A DNA stretch of 64,000 bases from Varibaculum prostatecancerukia (GTDB lineage: Bacteria; Actinomycetota; Actinomycetes; Actinomycetales; Actinomycetaceae), in NCBI RefSeq assembly GCF_943169825.2, contig NZ_OW968402.1, positions 1,550,001 to 1,614,000 of the forward strand, read 5' to 3'. A program made the translations under genes and the position numbers. Under the pieces are notes generated by a model. That model was not told where the DNA came from and searched no databases. It saw only the letters and a program-made list of their open reading frames with translations. This document shows positions 26,602 to 37,168 of this stretch, one piece after another (the first letter of the stretch is position 1; the number at the start of each line of letters is the position of its first letter).

Positions 26602-29600
26602 AGAGCTATCTGCCTTTCGGTTTGCCGGGCAGGTAACTCCCGCCCGCTATGACTGGGATTGTGGTTCTGATAGTTGCTTAGGGCGCCCCACCTGATTTGA
26701 GTAACCGGGTTGCGCCAAAGAGGGCGGTTATCACTGGGTAAAGTCGGCTGCTCTACCAGCGGGATCAGCTGCGGGTATAGCGGTTTCGACACCGGAATCA
26801 TAGGATTGAGATTCAACCAATTGTTCAGGTAGGAAACAGATGACATTGATTCATCATCGGAAGGATCAGTAGGGGTAGGGCTGGAATCGGGGATTGAAAT
26901 AACTATCTGCTTTTCATCTATGGAGGTGCCGCCAGATTTGAACTTTAGTGTCGCAGTAATCGTCCATTCATCACCGGGTTTCAAATACTTCAGGCTAATA
27001 ACCCAACCGCTCCCACGGATGGCACCCACTTTGTATTGAGAGCTTATAAGTGGTTTTCTGCTACCGCTTTCTACCCCAGAAACTTTCAAATCTAAGTATT
27101 TGTCGATATCCCACGCGTCTAGGTTGCTCCCGTCCACGGTTATCGTCGCGCTAGTACCCTTTTGGTCTGTCAGACGCATATCGGTGATAGACGGATTTTC
27201 CTGGGCAGCTAGATTCGCGGTCACTGAATCAGAAACACCCCCATTATGGTCAAAACTACAGGTGTATTCGACTTTCAGATCGTTTTGCGCCTGCGGGTTA
27301 TCGAATGGGAAAGCTCCGTCGTTTCCTACCGATTTTCCCGCAACCCGGGTGGCTTTGCAGCTTCCGCTATCTCCGGCGGGGGCAACTGCTCCACTCAGAT
27401 TCACTTTGGCTTGTTTAGCTCCATTACGTTCTAAAGTAGCTTTTACTGCCTTTTTGTTAAAAGAGTCGTAAGTTGTGAAGTTGCCGGTAGCCGCTGGCCC
27501 CGACTTGGTATTGACCGCGTAAACACTGAATTTGTGGGAACCTCCAGAAATCTCAGAAACCTTCCAGGAGGTACCTTTAGCCTCCCAAGTACCGGCTCCC
27601 TCTACAGACACCACATAGTGATCAATCGGGGAACCACCGTTAGTACTAGCCGCATCCCAAGTTAGGGTGGCAGTTCCGGGTGTATTGCCAGTGCTACCTC
27701 TGGGATTGCCGGGGGCGCCGGGAGTAACCTCTACCACTATCTCCGGGGAAGTCCCCGGCTTAGAATCCCCCACCCGGTTAGTGGCTACCACCGTGAATTT
27801 GTGTGCTTTTTTCCCAGGTTCTAGCCCTGGGAAGTCCACTATGGTTGCGGTAGAGGTAACCGATTTACCGGAAACTGAATCGGTAACTTTATAACCGGTA
27901 ATCGGCGCCCCATTGGCTGCCGGGGCAATCCAGCTAATAGTGGCAGTGGTGGATTCTTTAACGGTAGCGGTTACCGCAGTGGGCGCATCCGGTACTGTCA
28001 CTACCCGAACCCGCGCGGTGCCGGTCACCTGGCGGTCCGGATCCCCAGAGGCATCCTGCAAGGTATAAGACACCACCATATCGCCTTTAAAATTAGCTGC
28101 CGGGGTAACTTGCAATTGAGTTCCCGAAGCCGAAGCCTGACCGGATCCTTGCACCACACTGGGCGATCCCACAGTTTTCAGGGGTTTTCCGGGATAGGGA
28201 TTGGTGGCGTAGCGATTCAAATCAATACTGAGGGTCTTACCCGACTCGCCCTCCAAATCAATCGCCGTTAACTGGATTAAGGGGCGGGTAGAGCTGACCA
28301 CCCGCACCGGAATTTTCCCGGTAGTCGGCCCGGAGGCGTCCTCTACCGTGACTTCGATATTGCCCGCGTTACCTTTGGCTTTACCCGCATCCGCCGAAAC
28401 CGAGAGCCTGGTGCCCTTCAAAGATGCTTTAATCCCGGCCGGAACCGCCCCCAGACGGTAACGCATTTTTGCGGGGTTATCGCCATCTAGATCGCTAACC
28501 ATATCCGCAAGATTGGTGGTAACAGCCTCTTCACCTGCAGCTACGTCTATGCGCGTGGGGGTGAAAATCGGGGGACGGTTATCGGTGGATTTAACATCTA
28601 TCGGCAGGGTCAGGGAGGCACTAAGGGCGGAAGAGTCATTAGATTTCCCGTCACTTACTTGCATCACCAGCGAAGTTTTCCCGAAAAATTCGGGGCTAAT
28701 AGTTACTTGGAAGGAGTCATCTCCGGACATTTTCACCCCGCCGGAAAATCCGGCCCCCAAGGTGATAGCTTTCGCGGAGTGAATATGGGGGGTGCGTGCC
28801 TTCCGGGTGACCACGTAGGAGGCCAGGTCGACAGTCAAAGTTTCCCCGGACTGGGCTTTTATGGGCACACTATCGGGGTCAATATAGGGTTTTTGCTCGG
28901 AAACCCCCGGTACATTAACTATGGCGTTGGCACTTAAACCGTCCTGGTCAGTGACTTTATAGAGCACCAGTTGCCGCTTAGAAGGCGCCGGAATCACCAG
29001 CTTTGATCCTCTTACCGTCACCCCTTTTTGCTGGCAGCTCACGGTCAGGGCGGCTCCATCCCCATCGGGGTCAATGTCATTGGCGAGGACGTCTACTACA
29101 ATCGGTTCGCCAACTTTCCTTCCCCCCTCTTTCGCGGTCACCAAGTCATCGGCGGCCTCGGGAGCCTGTAGCGGCGCATGGGGGTCTACCTGCACAGTGG
29201 CAATCGAGGTATCTTGTCCGCCTCGTCCATCGGTAATGGAGTATTGAATCCCGTAGGAGTCCGCTTTCTTCGGGGTAGTAAGCATCACCGCATCTTGACG
29301 TGCGGAAACTTTCAAAGAATCCCCCGGGGTTTGCAAGGATTCCGGCAGCAAGCCAACCCCGTCACCGTCAGGATCAGTATCGTTCGCGGTTACTGCGACT
29401 GCGAGGGCGCGATTCGGCCTTACCCGTACTTCATCTGGATTAGCCTGCGGATTTTGGTTAAGGGCAGAGGCGGGAGCCACCCCGACCTGTACCCGAGCGG
29501 TTCCTTGTTTACCGAAGCGGTCTTCCACGATATAGCTGAAAGTATCGGTACCGATTTTTCCAGCTATTGGCTGGTAGTTGAGCCAGCTGGGGCCAATATC

Positions 29601-32474
29601 TACTACCCCCATCTTGGGGGCGTCTGCAATCCCCACCAGGGAAACTGAATCGCCATCGGGGTCAATATTGGTTAGTTCCACTGGTATCCGGGTGGTTTGC
29701 CCCGATATCGCCCGACCGGTCACTACTCGCGGCTCAGGAGCCGCATTATCGGAGGCATTGGCCGGTTTTATCTCTACACTGACTCGCGCGCTGGCCTGAT
29801 TCTGGTTGGTGTCCGTGACCGTGTAGGTGGCCTCGTATTTGCCGGGTTTCTTCGCCATGAAACGCACCTGGTTTCCGGTCACAAAGAACCTTCCTGCCTC
29901 CGCGGGAGTAGTGGTTTGCAGTTTGGGAGACAGCTTCAGGGTGAGCCCCACGGGGGAACGGTCATTAGCCAGCACGTCTACGCTGGCTACATCCCCTACT
30001 CGCCCTTTAGCTTCATCCGGTTTGGCGTTGGGGGGTGTAGTCGCCGACTGCGTCCTCATGGGGATAACCGTAACTACCCCTTCGGCACTTTCATACCCAT
30101 TGGACACCTGGTATTTTAAGGTTTCTGCTTTGGTGATTCCGCGGGGAGCGGTGATATTTAACAGGGAATGATCCATCACGGTTGCCCGCAGCGGCGAGGA
30201 TTCCCCCACGGTTACCGCCTGGGTGACTAGCACTTCGCCAGCGGGGTCGGCATCGTTGGCGAGCACATCGGTTAGCACTTGCCCGCCGATGGGCAGTACC
30301 GCCATATCGTCTTCTACTACCGGTTTCCCGCGTTTGCCTGAGGAAGTGACATCGACCCGGATAACTCCGGTGGCGGTGGCGGGGCCGTCAGACACGGTAT
30401 AGGTCAAATAATAGGTGCCTTCTTGTTCGCTCTTAAAAGATAAAGTTCCCCCCGCCAAATCCGGGGTTACCTGCGGACCGGTTCTTTCAATATTGACTCC
30501 CGCCAGGGTCAAGGGATCGCCGTTCGCGTCGGTGTCATTAGCGAGGGGACGGATTGTAATAGTGTTTCCTGCCCGCGCAAACGCAATATCCCCGTTGGCT
30601 TCGGGCGGCACATTTCCGGCGGCACGCACATCCACGTTCACCCGCCCGGTGATTTCTTCGCGCCCATCAGATACCAGCACTTTTATTTCTTTTTTACCGA
30701 TAGAGCCGCCCTGGTTGCGGATCACCAGGGTGCCTTCTTGTCGATATTCGACTTGGTTTTCGGCGCTAGCGGATACCCCGGTCAGGAACACCGGATCCCC
30801 ATCCGGATCGCTAAAGGCAGGCAGGGCGTTGTATTCGATCTGCTTACCCGATTCCACTACTACCGTGGGTACTCGCTTTTGGGTCGGGGCATTATTTTGC
30901 GACTCCGGGGTGATATTCACGGTCACATTGGCGGTATCTACCCCGCCTCTACCGTCTTTTGCCTGATAGGTAAAGTTTATGGTTCCGGAGGCATCGGCGG
31001 GCAGCTCGATCCGCAGCGCGGCGCCTCCCCGCACTGGTTTCACCTGACCTTTCTTGGCCTGCCCTACGACCTCGGCGGTCAGTAAATCCCCATCGGTATC
31101 AGAGTCGTTTTCCAGCACCGGCAAAGTAGTTATTTTCCCTGGTCGCGCCCCAAACACATCGTCGCGAGCGACCGGTGGAGTATTTTCTTTTTGCCGATCT
31201 TTCTGCGCTATTTCTTCGGTCAACTGCGGGGAATCTTCGCGCTCTTCCTGTTTCTTTAACATGGTGGAGATTTCATCCCAGTTATCTACCAGTTCCATGT
31301 TTCTGTCGGCTAACCAGACTGCGCCATCAGCGGTGTCATTGAGTACCACCAAATCGCGGTTCTTGCGGAACACCGGGTTCTGTGCGGTTTTTAGCCGCTC
31401 CAACTCTTGGGAGGGTCGGTAAACTTTCCCGGAGCATTCCCGCACGAACTTGCCGCTACCTGCCCACGCCCCATAAACGCATTGGGCTTTCACCATCGGG
31501 CGGGCAGGGGTACCGCTACTACCTCCAGAGGGAATCTCGCTAGTTCCCCCGCTAGAAAGATCAACTTTTAGCAGTTTATCCTGGTCGGCGAGGAGCACGA
31601 ACGGTTTTTTGGGGCCGGATTCTTGCAGCTTTAACTGCGTGCCCTGCAGTTTTATTCTTTTCCCGCTGGGTAAATAGAGGATTCCTTGGTCACCATCGAG
31701 GGCGACTGCCTGGTCTCCTACCCCTGCTACCTCTAGTTTCGCGTTAAGTGGCAGTTGGGAAAGATCTACCCGTTCGTCCTTCCACAGCTTTCCTTCTTTT
31801 CGTACGGTTATCAGCTCTTTGGTGGTAGCTGAGGCCAGGAAGAAAGTTCCTTTTTCCCCTCCGGCCAGCTGAGCGCCGCGTAGGGAACGCACGCTAGCAT
31901 TAGCCCGGTTGCGCTCTACTCCCAAGAGGTCTTTTCCACTCCAGAGCAGACCGGCTTCGGGGTCAAGAATCGCCAAGTTCTCCCCAGATTGGGCGATTTG
32001 CTGCCCTTTCCCCAGGGAGGATGAGGTTTCTAGGCGTACTTTCTTAGGGTCGATTTTGGCGGCTTCACTGGCCGCTTGGTTCTGGAAGTGTACGTTTTCA
32101 CCCGCCTGGGTAACATCGAACTGTCCGGCTTTGGAACGGACTGCTCCATCTAAGGCGCGTGCGGGAAAGTTCAAATGCCCCACCAGGTGTTGGGACTGGT
32201 TAGTTACCCAGATTCCGCCATCATTCAGATCTACCTGCGCCTTAGTTATTCCGGGATGCTGCCAAGCCAGATAGGCGATTACTAGGCTGAGGACGGTGAG
32301 CACTCCCACCGCGGATTTGCGTATCCGTCTGCGCCTTTTAGCATTATTTTCCCGTCGCGCCCGGAAACTGGAGTATCCGGTAGTTCCAGTTTGCTGCTGC
32401 GAGGAGCTATTTTGCCTGGAGATAGAGCGAGCGGAGTGGCGAAAGCTCCCCTTACTTCCCCGCAACCTAACCAC
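26598..32474 (-). CDS. Giant tandem-95/Ig-like and fibronectin type III surface protein
   Basis: The 1958-residue protein begins with a basic Ser/Gln-rich cytoplasmic stretch, one transmembrane helix near residue 55 ([17 protein letters not shown]), then a beta-propeller-like region of about 350 residues ([16 protein letters not shown]). About eleven Ig/cadherin-like modules follow from about 440, each with a motif like [25 protein letters not shown] or [12 protein letters not shown], the mark of tandem-95 and calcium-binding repeats. Two Fn3 domains come near 1500-1680 ([21 protein letters not shown] and [14 protein letters not shown]). There is no LPXTG. It starts with GTG behind AGAGGAC. 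It is the first gene of the MoxR-DUF58-kinase operon, so it is the probable client or outer effector, by inference. Confidence 0.9.
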   Translation of the reverse strand: MVRLRGSKGSFRHSARSISRQNSSSQQQTGTTGYSSFRARRENNAKRRRRIRKSAVGVLTVLSLVIAYLAWQHPGITKAQVDLNDGGIWVTNQSQHLVGHLNFPARALDGAVRSKAGQFDVTQAGENVHFQNQAASEAAKIDPKKVRLETSSSLGKGQQIAQSGENLAILDPEAGLLWSGKDLLGVERNRANASVRSLRGAQLAGGEKGTFFLASATTKELITVRKEGKLWKDERVDLSQLPLNAKLEVAGVGDQAVALDGDQGILYLPSGKRIKLQGTQLKLQESGPKKPFVLLADQDKLLKVDLSSGGTSEIPSGGSSGTPARPMVKAQCVYGAWAGSGKFVRECSGKVYRPSQELERLKTAQNPVFRKNRDLVVLNDTADGAVWLADRNMELVDNWDEISTMLKKQEEREDSPQLTEEIAQKDRQKENTPPVARDDVFGARPGKITTLPVLENDSDTDGDLLTAEVVGQAKKGQVKPVRGGAALRIELPADASGTINFTYQAKDGRGGVDTANVTVNITPESQNNAPTQKRVPTVVVESGKQIEYNALPAFSDPDGDPVFLTGVSASAENQVEYRQEGTLVIRNQGGSIGKKEIKVLVSDGREEITGRVNVDVRAAGNVPPEANGDIAFARAGNTITIRPLANDTDANGDPLTLAGVNIERTGPQVTPDLAGGTLSFKSEQEGTYYLTYTVSDGPATATGVIRVDVTSSGKRGKPVVEDDMAVLPIGGQVLTDVLANDADPAGEVLVTQAVTVGESSPLRATVMDHSLLNITAPRGITKAETLKYQVSNGYESAEGVVTVIPMRTQSATTPPNAKPDEAKGRVGDVASVDVLANDRSPVGLTLKLSPKLQTTTPAEAGRFFVTGNQVRFMAKKPGKYEATYTVTDTNQNQASARVSVEIKPANASDNAAPEPRVVTGRAISGQTTRIPVELTNIDPDGDSVSLVGIADAPKMGVVDIGPSWLNYQPIAGKIGTDTFSYIVEDRFGKQGTARVQVGVAPASALNQNPQANPDEVRVRPNRALAVAVTANDTDPDGDGVGLLPESLQTPGDSLKVSARQDAVMLTTPKKADSYGIQYSITDGRGGQDTSIATVQVDPHAPLQAPEAADDLVTAKEGGRKVGEPIVVDVLANDIDPDGDGAALTVSCQQKGVTVRGSKLVIPAPSKRQLVLYKVTDQDGLSANAIVNVPGVSEQKPYIDPDSVPIKAQSGETLTVDLASYVVTRKARTPHIHSAKAITLGAGFSGGVKMSGDDSFQVTISPEFFGKTSLVMQVSDGKSNDSSALSASLTLPIDVKSTDNRPPIFTPTRIDVAAGEEAVTTNLADMVSDLDGDNPAKMRYRLGAVPAGIKASLKGTRLSVSADAGKAKGNAGNIEVTVEDASGPTTGKIPVRVVSSTRPLIQLTAIDLEGESGKTLSIDLNRYATNPYPGKPLKTVGSPSVVQGSGQASASGTQLQVTPAANFKGDMVVSYTLQDASGDPDRQVTGTARVRVVTVPDAPTAVTATVKESTTATISWIAPAANGAPITGYKVTDSVSGKSVTSTATIVDFPGLEPGKKAHKFTVVATNRVGDSKPGTSPEIVVEVTPGAPGNPRGSTGNTPGTATLTWDAASTNGGSPIDHYVVSVEGAGTWEAKGTSWKVSEISGGSHKFSVYAVNTKSGPAATGNFTTYDSFNKKAVKATLERNGAKQAKVNLSGAVAPAGDSGSCKATRVAGKSVGNDGAFPFDNPQAQNDLKVEYTCSFDHNGGVSDSVTANLAAQENPSITDMRLTDQKGTSATITVDGSNLDAWDIDKYLDLKVSGVESGSRKPLISSQYKVGAIRGSGWVISLKYLKPGDEWTITATLKFKSGGTSIDEKQIVISIPDSSPTPTDPSDDESMSSVSYLNNWLNLNPMIPVSKPLYPQLIPLVEQPTLPSDNRPLWRNPVTQIRWGALSNYQNHNPSHSGRELPARQTERQIAL

Positions 32475-32805
32475 AGCGACGTCCTCTTCTCATCTTTTAA
32501 TCTTCCGCCGCCAACCCGGGAAAACTTTTCCGCGCAGGCGGGGAACTAACCTGCAAGTATTTACTAAATAATGAGTCTACTAAACTCCAGCGCTTCTCCG
32601 CCGCTTTTAATCTATTTTTGTCCCCGGGTATCGGTTTTCAGACTTTCCGCAACCTATAGGCGGAGCTAATCAACTGCGTGTTTTACGGTTCCAAGCTCCC
32701 CGACCGCTCTTCTTTTACCGCGAGCAGCGGTTTCCGAAATAGCGGTCTGTTTATTTTCCTAACTATTCATGAACAGTCTTTCAGATACACTACTGCACTG
32801 CAACC

Positions 32806-32834
32806 TTGATATCGCCTCTACCTGCAAATATGCT
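32806..32834 (+). promoter_or_regulatory. Promoter of the beta-helix wall protein
   Basis: TTGATA (32806-32811) and TATGCT (32829-32834) are separated by exactly 17 bases. Transcription would start near 32841, giving a leader of about 60 bases that contains the C9 run at 32873-32881. Confidence 0.6.
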
Positions 32835-32872
32835 TAACTATGAATATAGGCACATAGGAATCCATTGCACTA

Positions 32873-32881
32873 CCCCCCCCC
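32873..32881 (+). repeat. Homopolymeric C9 tract upstream of a surface-protein start
   Basis: Nine consecutive C end 19 bases before the GTG start codon, in the predicted leader. No Shine-Dalgarno sequence is apparent between it and the start. Such tracts slip during replication and often switch surface-protein expression. Confidence 0.9.
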
Positions 32882-32900
32882 ATTTACATAAAATGAAATA

Positions 32901-35591
32901 GTGCTAATAAAGAAAAAAGTTTCCTCCGTTTTTCAGTTCCTAGCCACTCTCGCGACCCTCGCGGTGATTGTGGCGCTCGGGTCGACCAATCCGGCAGCAG
33001 CCGAGGGCGTGACCAGCTGGGACGACTTGGTGGCTAAAGCCGACACCTTCACTTCCGGGTCACACGACCTGACGGTCACCGGCAACCTCACCGTGGGTGA
33101 GCAGTCAAAACCGCTGGTAGTTCCCCAGGGCGCAGAGCTCACTCTTAAAGGCAAGGGCAGCACAGTTACCGGAATTAACAAGACGGCAGTGGAAGTGAAA
33201 TCGGGCGGGAAACTGAACCTGGCGGGTCCCTCCTTCACCAAAACACAGTTCACGGTAAACGGAGACTTAAACTTTAGCGCCGGTTCCATTCACGATTCCG
33301 ACCCCGCCGGCCCGGTGATTTTTGTTGACGGCGGCACCTTCACCATGAGCGGCGCTGCCATTTTCTCTAATAACACCACCACAGTAAGTGCAACTCCTAC
33401 CCCTCAGGGCGTTAGCAGGGGCAAATATGCGCCGATAACCGCCTACGGTAACAGCACTATCACCATCAGCGGCGGATCCATTACAGAAAACAATAATAAC
33501 CGCTTGACTCGTGGGGGCGCCATAGAAATTTGGGGCAGCAAAGATAATCACGCCACCCTTAATATCCAGGGCGGAGAAATCGCCAACAACAAAATAGAAA
33601 ACCCCGATAGTACCGGTCTTGGGGGAGCCATTTTTGGGGTTTTCACCGACGCAACCATTTCTGACGGTAATATCCACGACAACTTCACGGAGTACGCCGG
33701 CGCAATTGCACTCTTTAGCGGATCTCTAACTATGAGCGGTGGCGCCATACAAAACAACCACAACAACATGAAATACAGTGGGGAAGCCGGAGCAATGATA
33801 CTGGGATCCGTAAAAACCGAGATTTCCGGGGGCACCTTCCAGGGCAATACCGGCAGTGATGACGGTAGCGGAGCCATCAAGGCTGCCGGCAGTGACCTGC
33901 GGATTAGCGGAGGAACTTTTAGCGGAAACCAAAGTCGAGACGGGGGTGGTGCGCTAATGTCATACGATGGCAAGCTCACCATTGACGGCGGGGTTTTCCG
34001 CGATAACCAAGCAGATGGATGGGGCGGGGCTATCGGCGCTAGGGGAGGCACTGTAACTATCAATGGTGGTTCTTTCACCGGAAACACTGCTGAGAAATCC
34101 GGGGGCGCAATTGCCCTGTCAGGTGGCACGAAGAAATACGACGGAAGCCAAACCGTGATTAACGGGGGGCATTTCGCAAAGAATACCTCGAAAGGCTTTT
34201 GGGGCGGCGGTGCCATTTACAATGACACTTTCTCAAAACTCACCGTTAATAATGCTCTGATCAGGAATAATACGGTTAAAGATTCATTATTAATCGGTGC
34301 CGGGAACCACCCCATTAGCAAGCAAGGTGGCGGAGTGTGGAACTGTCCCACCGGGAAGACCACGCTGAACATTACTCGCGGGGTCGCATTTTATGGGAAT
34401 TCCGCCGAGGACACCCCTAAATATGAAAGTTTCAATGGTGCCGGGGATGATTTCGCCAGTATCTCTACCCACACCTTCGGGAAATTCACCGCAGGTCAGC
34501 CAGTATCTATTACCTCTCGGATGCTAGGAGGGGGACAGCGCCTCTGGTATCAAGACGGCTCAATCCATGGTATTCACTCTAACTGGGACTTAGCTAGGCA
34601 GCTGCCGCGTTATAAAGAGGGCGGCGATAACAAGCTGATCCCTTACGACACGGAAATCAATGAAAATAAAGCTTTCAAGTCGGTACCCAGCGAAGACTCA
34701 AAGAAACTCGCCGAGAAACTAGCACGAGTGGTTATTGAAGATAACTTTGCGACTAGTGCCGGTATCAGTGGCGCGGGGATAGCCAATAATGGTCAGCTGG
34801 CTTTCGGTGAACCCGAAAAATGGAAGCTTCAGGTTAAGAAGGCTTGGCAAGGCGATGACCCGGAGCAGCGTCCTACCAAGATAACCCTGGACGTGCTAGT
34901 CGGCGGATTCCAGGTAGACCAGGTGGAACTGAGCAAAGAAAACAACTGGACGGCCGTGCTCGAAGACTTCCCCGACCCTGACACCCTGAAAGACGCGAAG
35001 ACCGACAAGAAACTGCCGATCACCTTCAGAGAACATGACGGGAACGGCAAGCAGCTGGATGGCTACCAGCTGGCCGTAACCGGAGAGTCTAAAGACGAGG
35101 GAACCAAGACCTACAACATCTCGGTAGTCAACAAAATGACCACCGAGGTCGAGGTGTCCAAGAAATGGGCAAACCCGGATGGCACTTGCCCAGACGCCTC
35201 TCAAATTGAGGTACAGCTGCTGACCAACGGGAAAGCGACCGACAAGAAACTTACCCTGAACGCTGCCAACTCTTGGAAAGGCAAGTTCGAGGATCTGCCG
35301 AAGTATATTGACGGTAAACTCGCGAAATACACTGTTTCCGAGGTAGCGATACAGGGATACAGCAGCGAAGTAAGTGGCAATGCCAGCAAGGGATTTACGC
35401 TTACCAATACCTGTACGGTTCCTCCGCCCACCACTACCCCACCTCCCCCGCCGGGAGATACTCCTCCTCCGCCAAAGAAGACTCCCCCGCTGCCGCCTAC
35501 CGGCTCTGGAATTAGTGCGGCGCTAGCGCTAGGGATCTTGGCGCTGGCTAGCGGAGTGGTGCTGGTACGCCGCCGGCTGCAAAACGCCTAA
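32901..35591 (+). CDS. LPXTG-anchored beta-helix surface protein with Cna-B domains
   Basis: The 896-residue protein has a signal peptide (KKKVSSVFQFLATLATLAVIVALGSTNPAAAEG), then a long repetitive part (about 40-620) of polymorphic beta-helix repeats such as GGAIEIWGSKDNHATL, GGTFSGNQSRDGGGAL and GGSFTGNTAEKSGGAI. Two Cna-B type domains follow (LQVKKAWQGDDPEQRPTKI and EVEVSKKWANPDGTCPDASQ), which typically form internal Lys-Asn bonds, then a Pro-rich spacer, the sortase motif LPPTG, a hydrophobic helix and an Arg-rich tail (RRRLQNA). It is likely a host-facing adhesin. The only in-frame start is GTG; a C9 run lies just upstream. It has no obvious operon partner. Confidence 0.87.
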   Translation: MLIKKKVSSVFQFLATLATLAVIVALGSTNPAAAEGVTSWDDLVAKADTFTSGSHDLTVTGNLTVGEQSKPLVVPQGAELTLKGKGSTVTGINKTAVEVKSGGKLNLAGPSFTKTQFTVNGDLNFSAGSIHDSDPAGPVIFVDGGTFTMSGAAIFSNNTTTVSATPTPQGVSRGKYAPITAYGNSTITISGGSITENNNNRLTRGGAIEIWGSKDNHATLNIQGGEIANNKIENPDSTGLGGAIFGVFTDATISDGNIHDNFTEYAGAIALFSGSLTMSGGAIQNNHNNMKYSGEAGAMILGSVKTEISGGTFQGNTGSDDGSGAIKAAGSDLRISGGTFSGNQSRDGGGALMSYDGKLTIDGGVFRDNQADGWGGAIGARGGTVTINGGSFTGNTAEKSGGAIALSGGTKKYDGSQTVINGGHFAKNTSKGFWGGGAIYNDTFSKLTVNNALIRNNTVKDSLLIGAGNHPISKQGGGVWNCPTGKTTLNITRGVAFYGNSAEDTPKYESFNGAGDDFASISTHTFGKFTAGQPVSITSRMLGGGQRLWYQDGSIHGIHSNWDLARQLPRYKEGGDNKLIPYDTEINENKAFKSVPSEDSKKLAEKLARVVIEDNFATSAGISGAGIANNGQLAFGEPEKWKLQVKKAWQGDDPEQRPTKITLDVLVGGFQVDQVELSKENNWTAVLEDFPDPDTLKDAKTDKKLPITFREHDGNGKQLDGYQLAVTGESKDEGTKTYNISVVNKMTTEVEVSKKWANPDGTCPDASQIEVQLLTNGKATDKKLTLNAANSWKGKFEDLPKYIDGKLAKYTVSEVAIQGYSSEVSGNASKGFTLTNTCTVPPPTTTPPPPPGDTPPPPKKTPPLPPTGSGISAALALGILALASGVVLVRRRLQNA

Positions 35592-35652
35592 AACCGCTCA
35601 GATTCTGACAGTCATTTATGGGTCAAAAGCCCTAGAGGCGTAGACTGCCGCT

Positions 35653-36882
35653 ATGGCTGCGGAAAGAAGCGATAACGGTGGCTACTCCCGAGGGGATCCT
35701 GAATATCGACGCATCGAACTCGCGCTATTTATTGCCGCGTTCGTCAGTTTCGCGCAAATGTACGAAACCCAGGTGTTATTGCCGGAAATCTCGGAGCATT
35801 TTCACCTAGATCCTTCGGCTGCGTCTCTAACGGTTTCCCTCACTACCGGAGGCTTAGCGCTTGCTTTATTCCTGGTCGGTCCCTCCTCCGAGCGACTGGG
35901 GCGCCGACCCATCATACTCACCTCAATTTTGGTAACCTCCCTGGTGGGTATGATGCTAGGCTTTGTCCCTACCTGGCATCTTTTGCTCGCCGGACGTTTC
36001 CTACAAGGTCTAGCGGCCGCCGGTCTGCCCGCAGTTGCGACCGCCTACCTCGCCGAGGAAGTGCGCGCTAAAGATTTACCCCGGGCAGCCGGTGTTTATA
36101 TCGCCGGCACCGGCCTGGGCGGTCTTTTCGGGCGCATCCTCAGCGGCGTCATTTCCCATTTCCTTCCTTGGCACTGGGTCTTAACCGTGATTGGCGTGGC
36201 GGGAGTTTTATTTTCGCTGTCGGTCTGGCGGCTGTTGCCTCCCCAAGAAAACTTCCAGAAGTCTCCCCCGGGGTTAAACACCTTGATAGCCCACACCAAA
36301 GCGGTGCTTAGTGAGCCGGGATTGGCCTTGCTATTTCTGATTGGCGCCTTGACGCTGGGAGCCTACCAGGCGGTTTTCAATATGGTGCCCTACCGTTTCA
36401 GCGCCGCCCCCTACCTCTTCCCCGCTTGGATCGTGTCCGGGTTCTTCCTGGTTAATGCCTTCGGCTCCCTAGCCGCCTCGGTGAGCGGCAACCTAGTTGC
36501 CCGCTACGGCAGACGGCGAGTAATGCCCATGGCGGCGCTGCTGACTTTAATCGGCTTGGTATTGACCATTTTTGAAACCCTGTGGATCGTGATTCCCGCG
36601 CTAATAATCTTTGCTATCGGGTTCTTCGCTGTCCATGCCACCGCCTCCGGCTGGGTAACTGCCCGCGCCGTTGCGGGAGTGGGTGCTGCGGGGCAAGCAG
36701 CCTCCGCCTATTCCATTTCTTACTACCTGGGAGGCTCCTGTTTCGGCACCGTAGGAGGGATCGCCTGGTATCACTGGGGTTGGTCAGGTTTAGTCGCCCT
36801 CACCGCCACCCTGATTGCCCTAGTAGTAGTGTTCGCCCTGCTCCTGCGAAAAATCCCACCCCTACAAAAATCCGGTTACTAA
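35653..36882 (+). CDS. MFS transporter
   Basis: The 409-residue protein has about twelve membrane helices and the major facilitator loop-2/3 signature GPSSERLGRRPIILTSILV (about residue 80). The start MAAERSDNGGYSRGDPEYRRIELALFIAAFVSFAQMYETQVLLPEI is typical of the YnfM/AraJ drug or sugar efflux group. The substrate cannot be read from sequence. It lies 61 bases after the wall-protein gene on the same strand with no visible terminator between, so they could share a transcript. Confidence 0.9.
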   Translation: MAAERSDNGGYSRGDPEYRRIELALFIAAFVSFAQMYETQVLLPEISEHFHLDPSAASLTVSLTTGGLALALFLVGPSSERLGRRPIILTSILVTSLVGMMLGFVPTWHLLLAGRFLQGLAAAGLPAVATAYLAEEVRAKDLPRAAGVYIAGTGLGGLFGRILSGVISHFLPWHWVLTVIGVAGVLFSLSVWRLLPPQENFQKSPPGLNTLIAHTKAVLSEPGLALLFLIGALTLGAYQAVFNMVPYRFSAAPYLFPAWIVSGFFLVNAFGSLAASVSGNLVARYGRRRVMPMAALLTLIGLVLTIFETLWIVIPALIIFAIGFFAVHATASGWVTARAVAGVGAAGQAASAYSISYYLGGSCFGTVGGIAWYHWGWSGLVALTATLIALVVVFALLLRKIPPLQKSGY

Positions 36883-36901
36883 CCTCTTTCCGTACCTGTT
36901 C

Positions 36902-36990
36902 GTGCACTGAGCGTAAAAGCGCTCGGGGGACCCCGGTGAGCCTTGCTTCGCTCGGCTCAAGCCCCCTCTCGCATCTTTTACGCTCAGCAC
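36902..36990. repeat. 89-base nested fold-back element
   Basis: Outer arms 36908-36919 and 36975-36986 (TGAGCGTAAAAG and complement) enclose G5/C5 runs and an inner stem TGAGCC/GGCTCA, so nearly the whole 89 bases fold on themselves. A local alternative stem GAGCG/CGCTC overlaps the left arm. It follows the MFS gene, so it may serve as a terminator, a small RNA or a short repeat element. Confidence 0.6.
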
Positions 36991-37039
36991 ACAAGTTTGC
37001 GAGAGAGATAGGTTTTATCCGAGTAGGCGCGGTGGGCAT

Positions 37040-37078
37040 AAGAAATCGGGGAGAGACTAGATCTCTCCCCGATTTCTT
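37040..37078. terminator. Bidirectional 17-bp hairpin between convergent genes
   Basis: Arms 37040-37056 and 37062-37078 (AAGAAATCGGGGAGAGA and complement) are perfect, with a 5-base loop. It lies between the plus-strand MFS gene and the minus-strand surface protein that ends at 37169. The outer A/T-rich ends of the stem provide short T runs on both strands. Confidence 0.75.
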
Positions 37079-37168
37079 GGGCAGGAGGAAAAATATATCC
37101 CCCGCGCACACTATAGGCTGCGGAGCTCTTTTACCGCCCCGTATCTATACCCTGTTGAGGAAAATCTG

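Larger units (their letters stand above)
32475..32900. promoter_or_regulatory. Divergent intergenic region with C9 tract
   Basis: This 426-base gap separates the start of the giant minus-strand protein from the start of the plus-strand wall protein, so it must hold both promoters. Only the plus-strand promoter (32806-32834) is recognisable. A run of nine C lies at 32873-32881. The rest is AT-rich and shows no gene. Confidence 0.6.

Noticed and set aside
32838-32900. Upstream ATG frame running through the C9 tract into the adhesin
   Set aside because: Stops occur in all frames between the tract and the GTG for C8, C9 and C10, so the tract cannot switch the reading frame.
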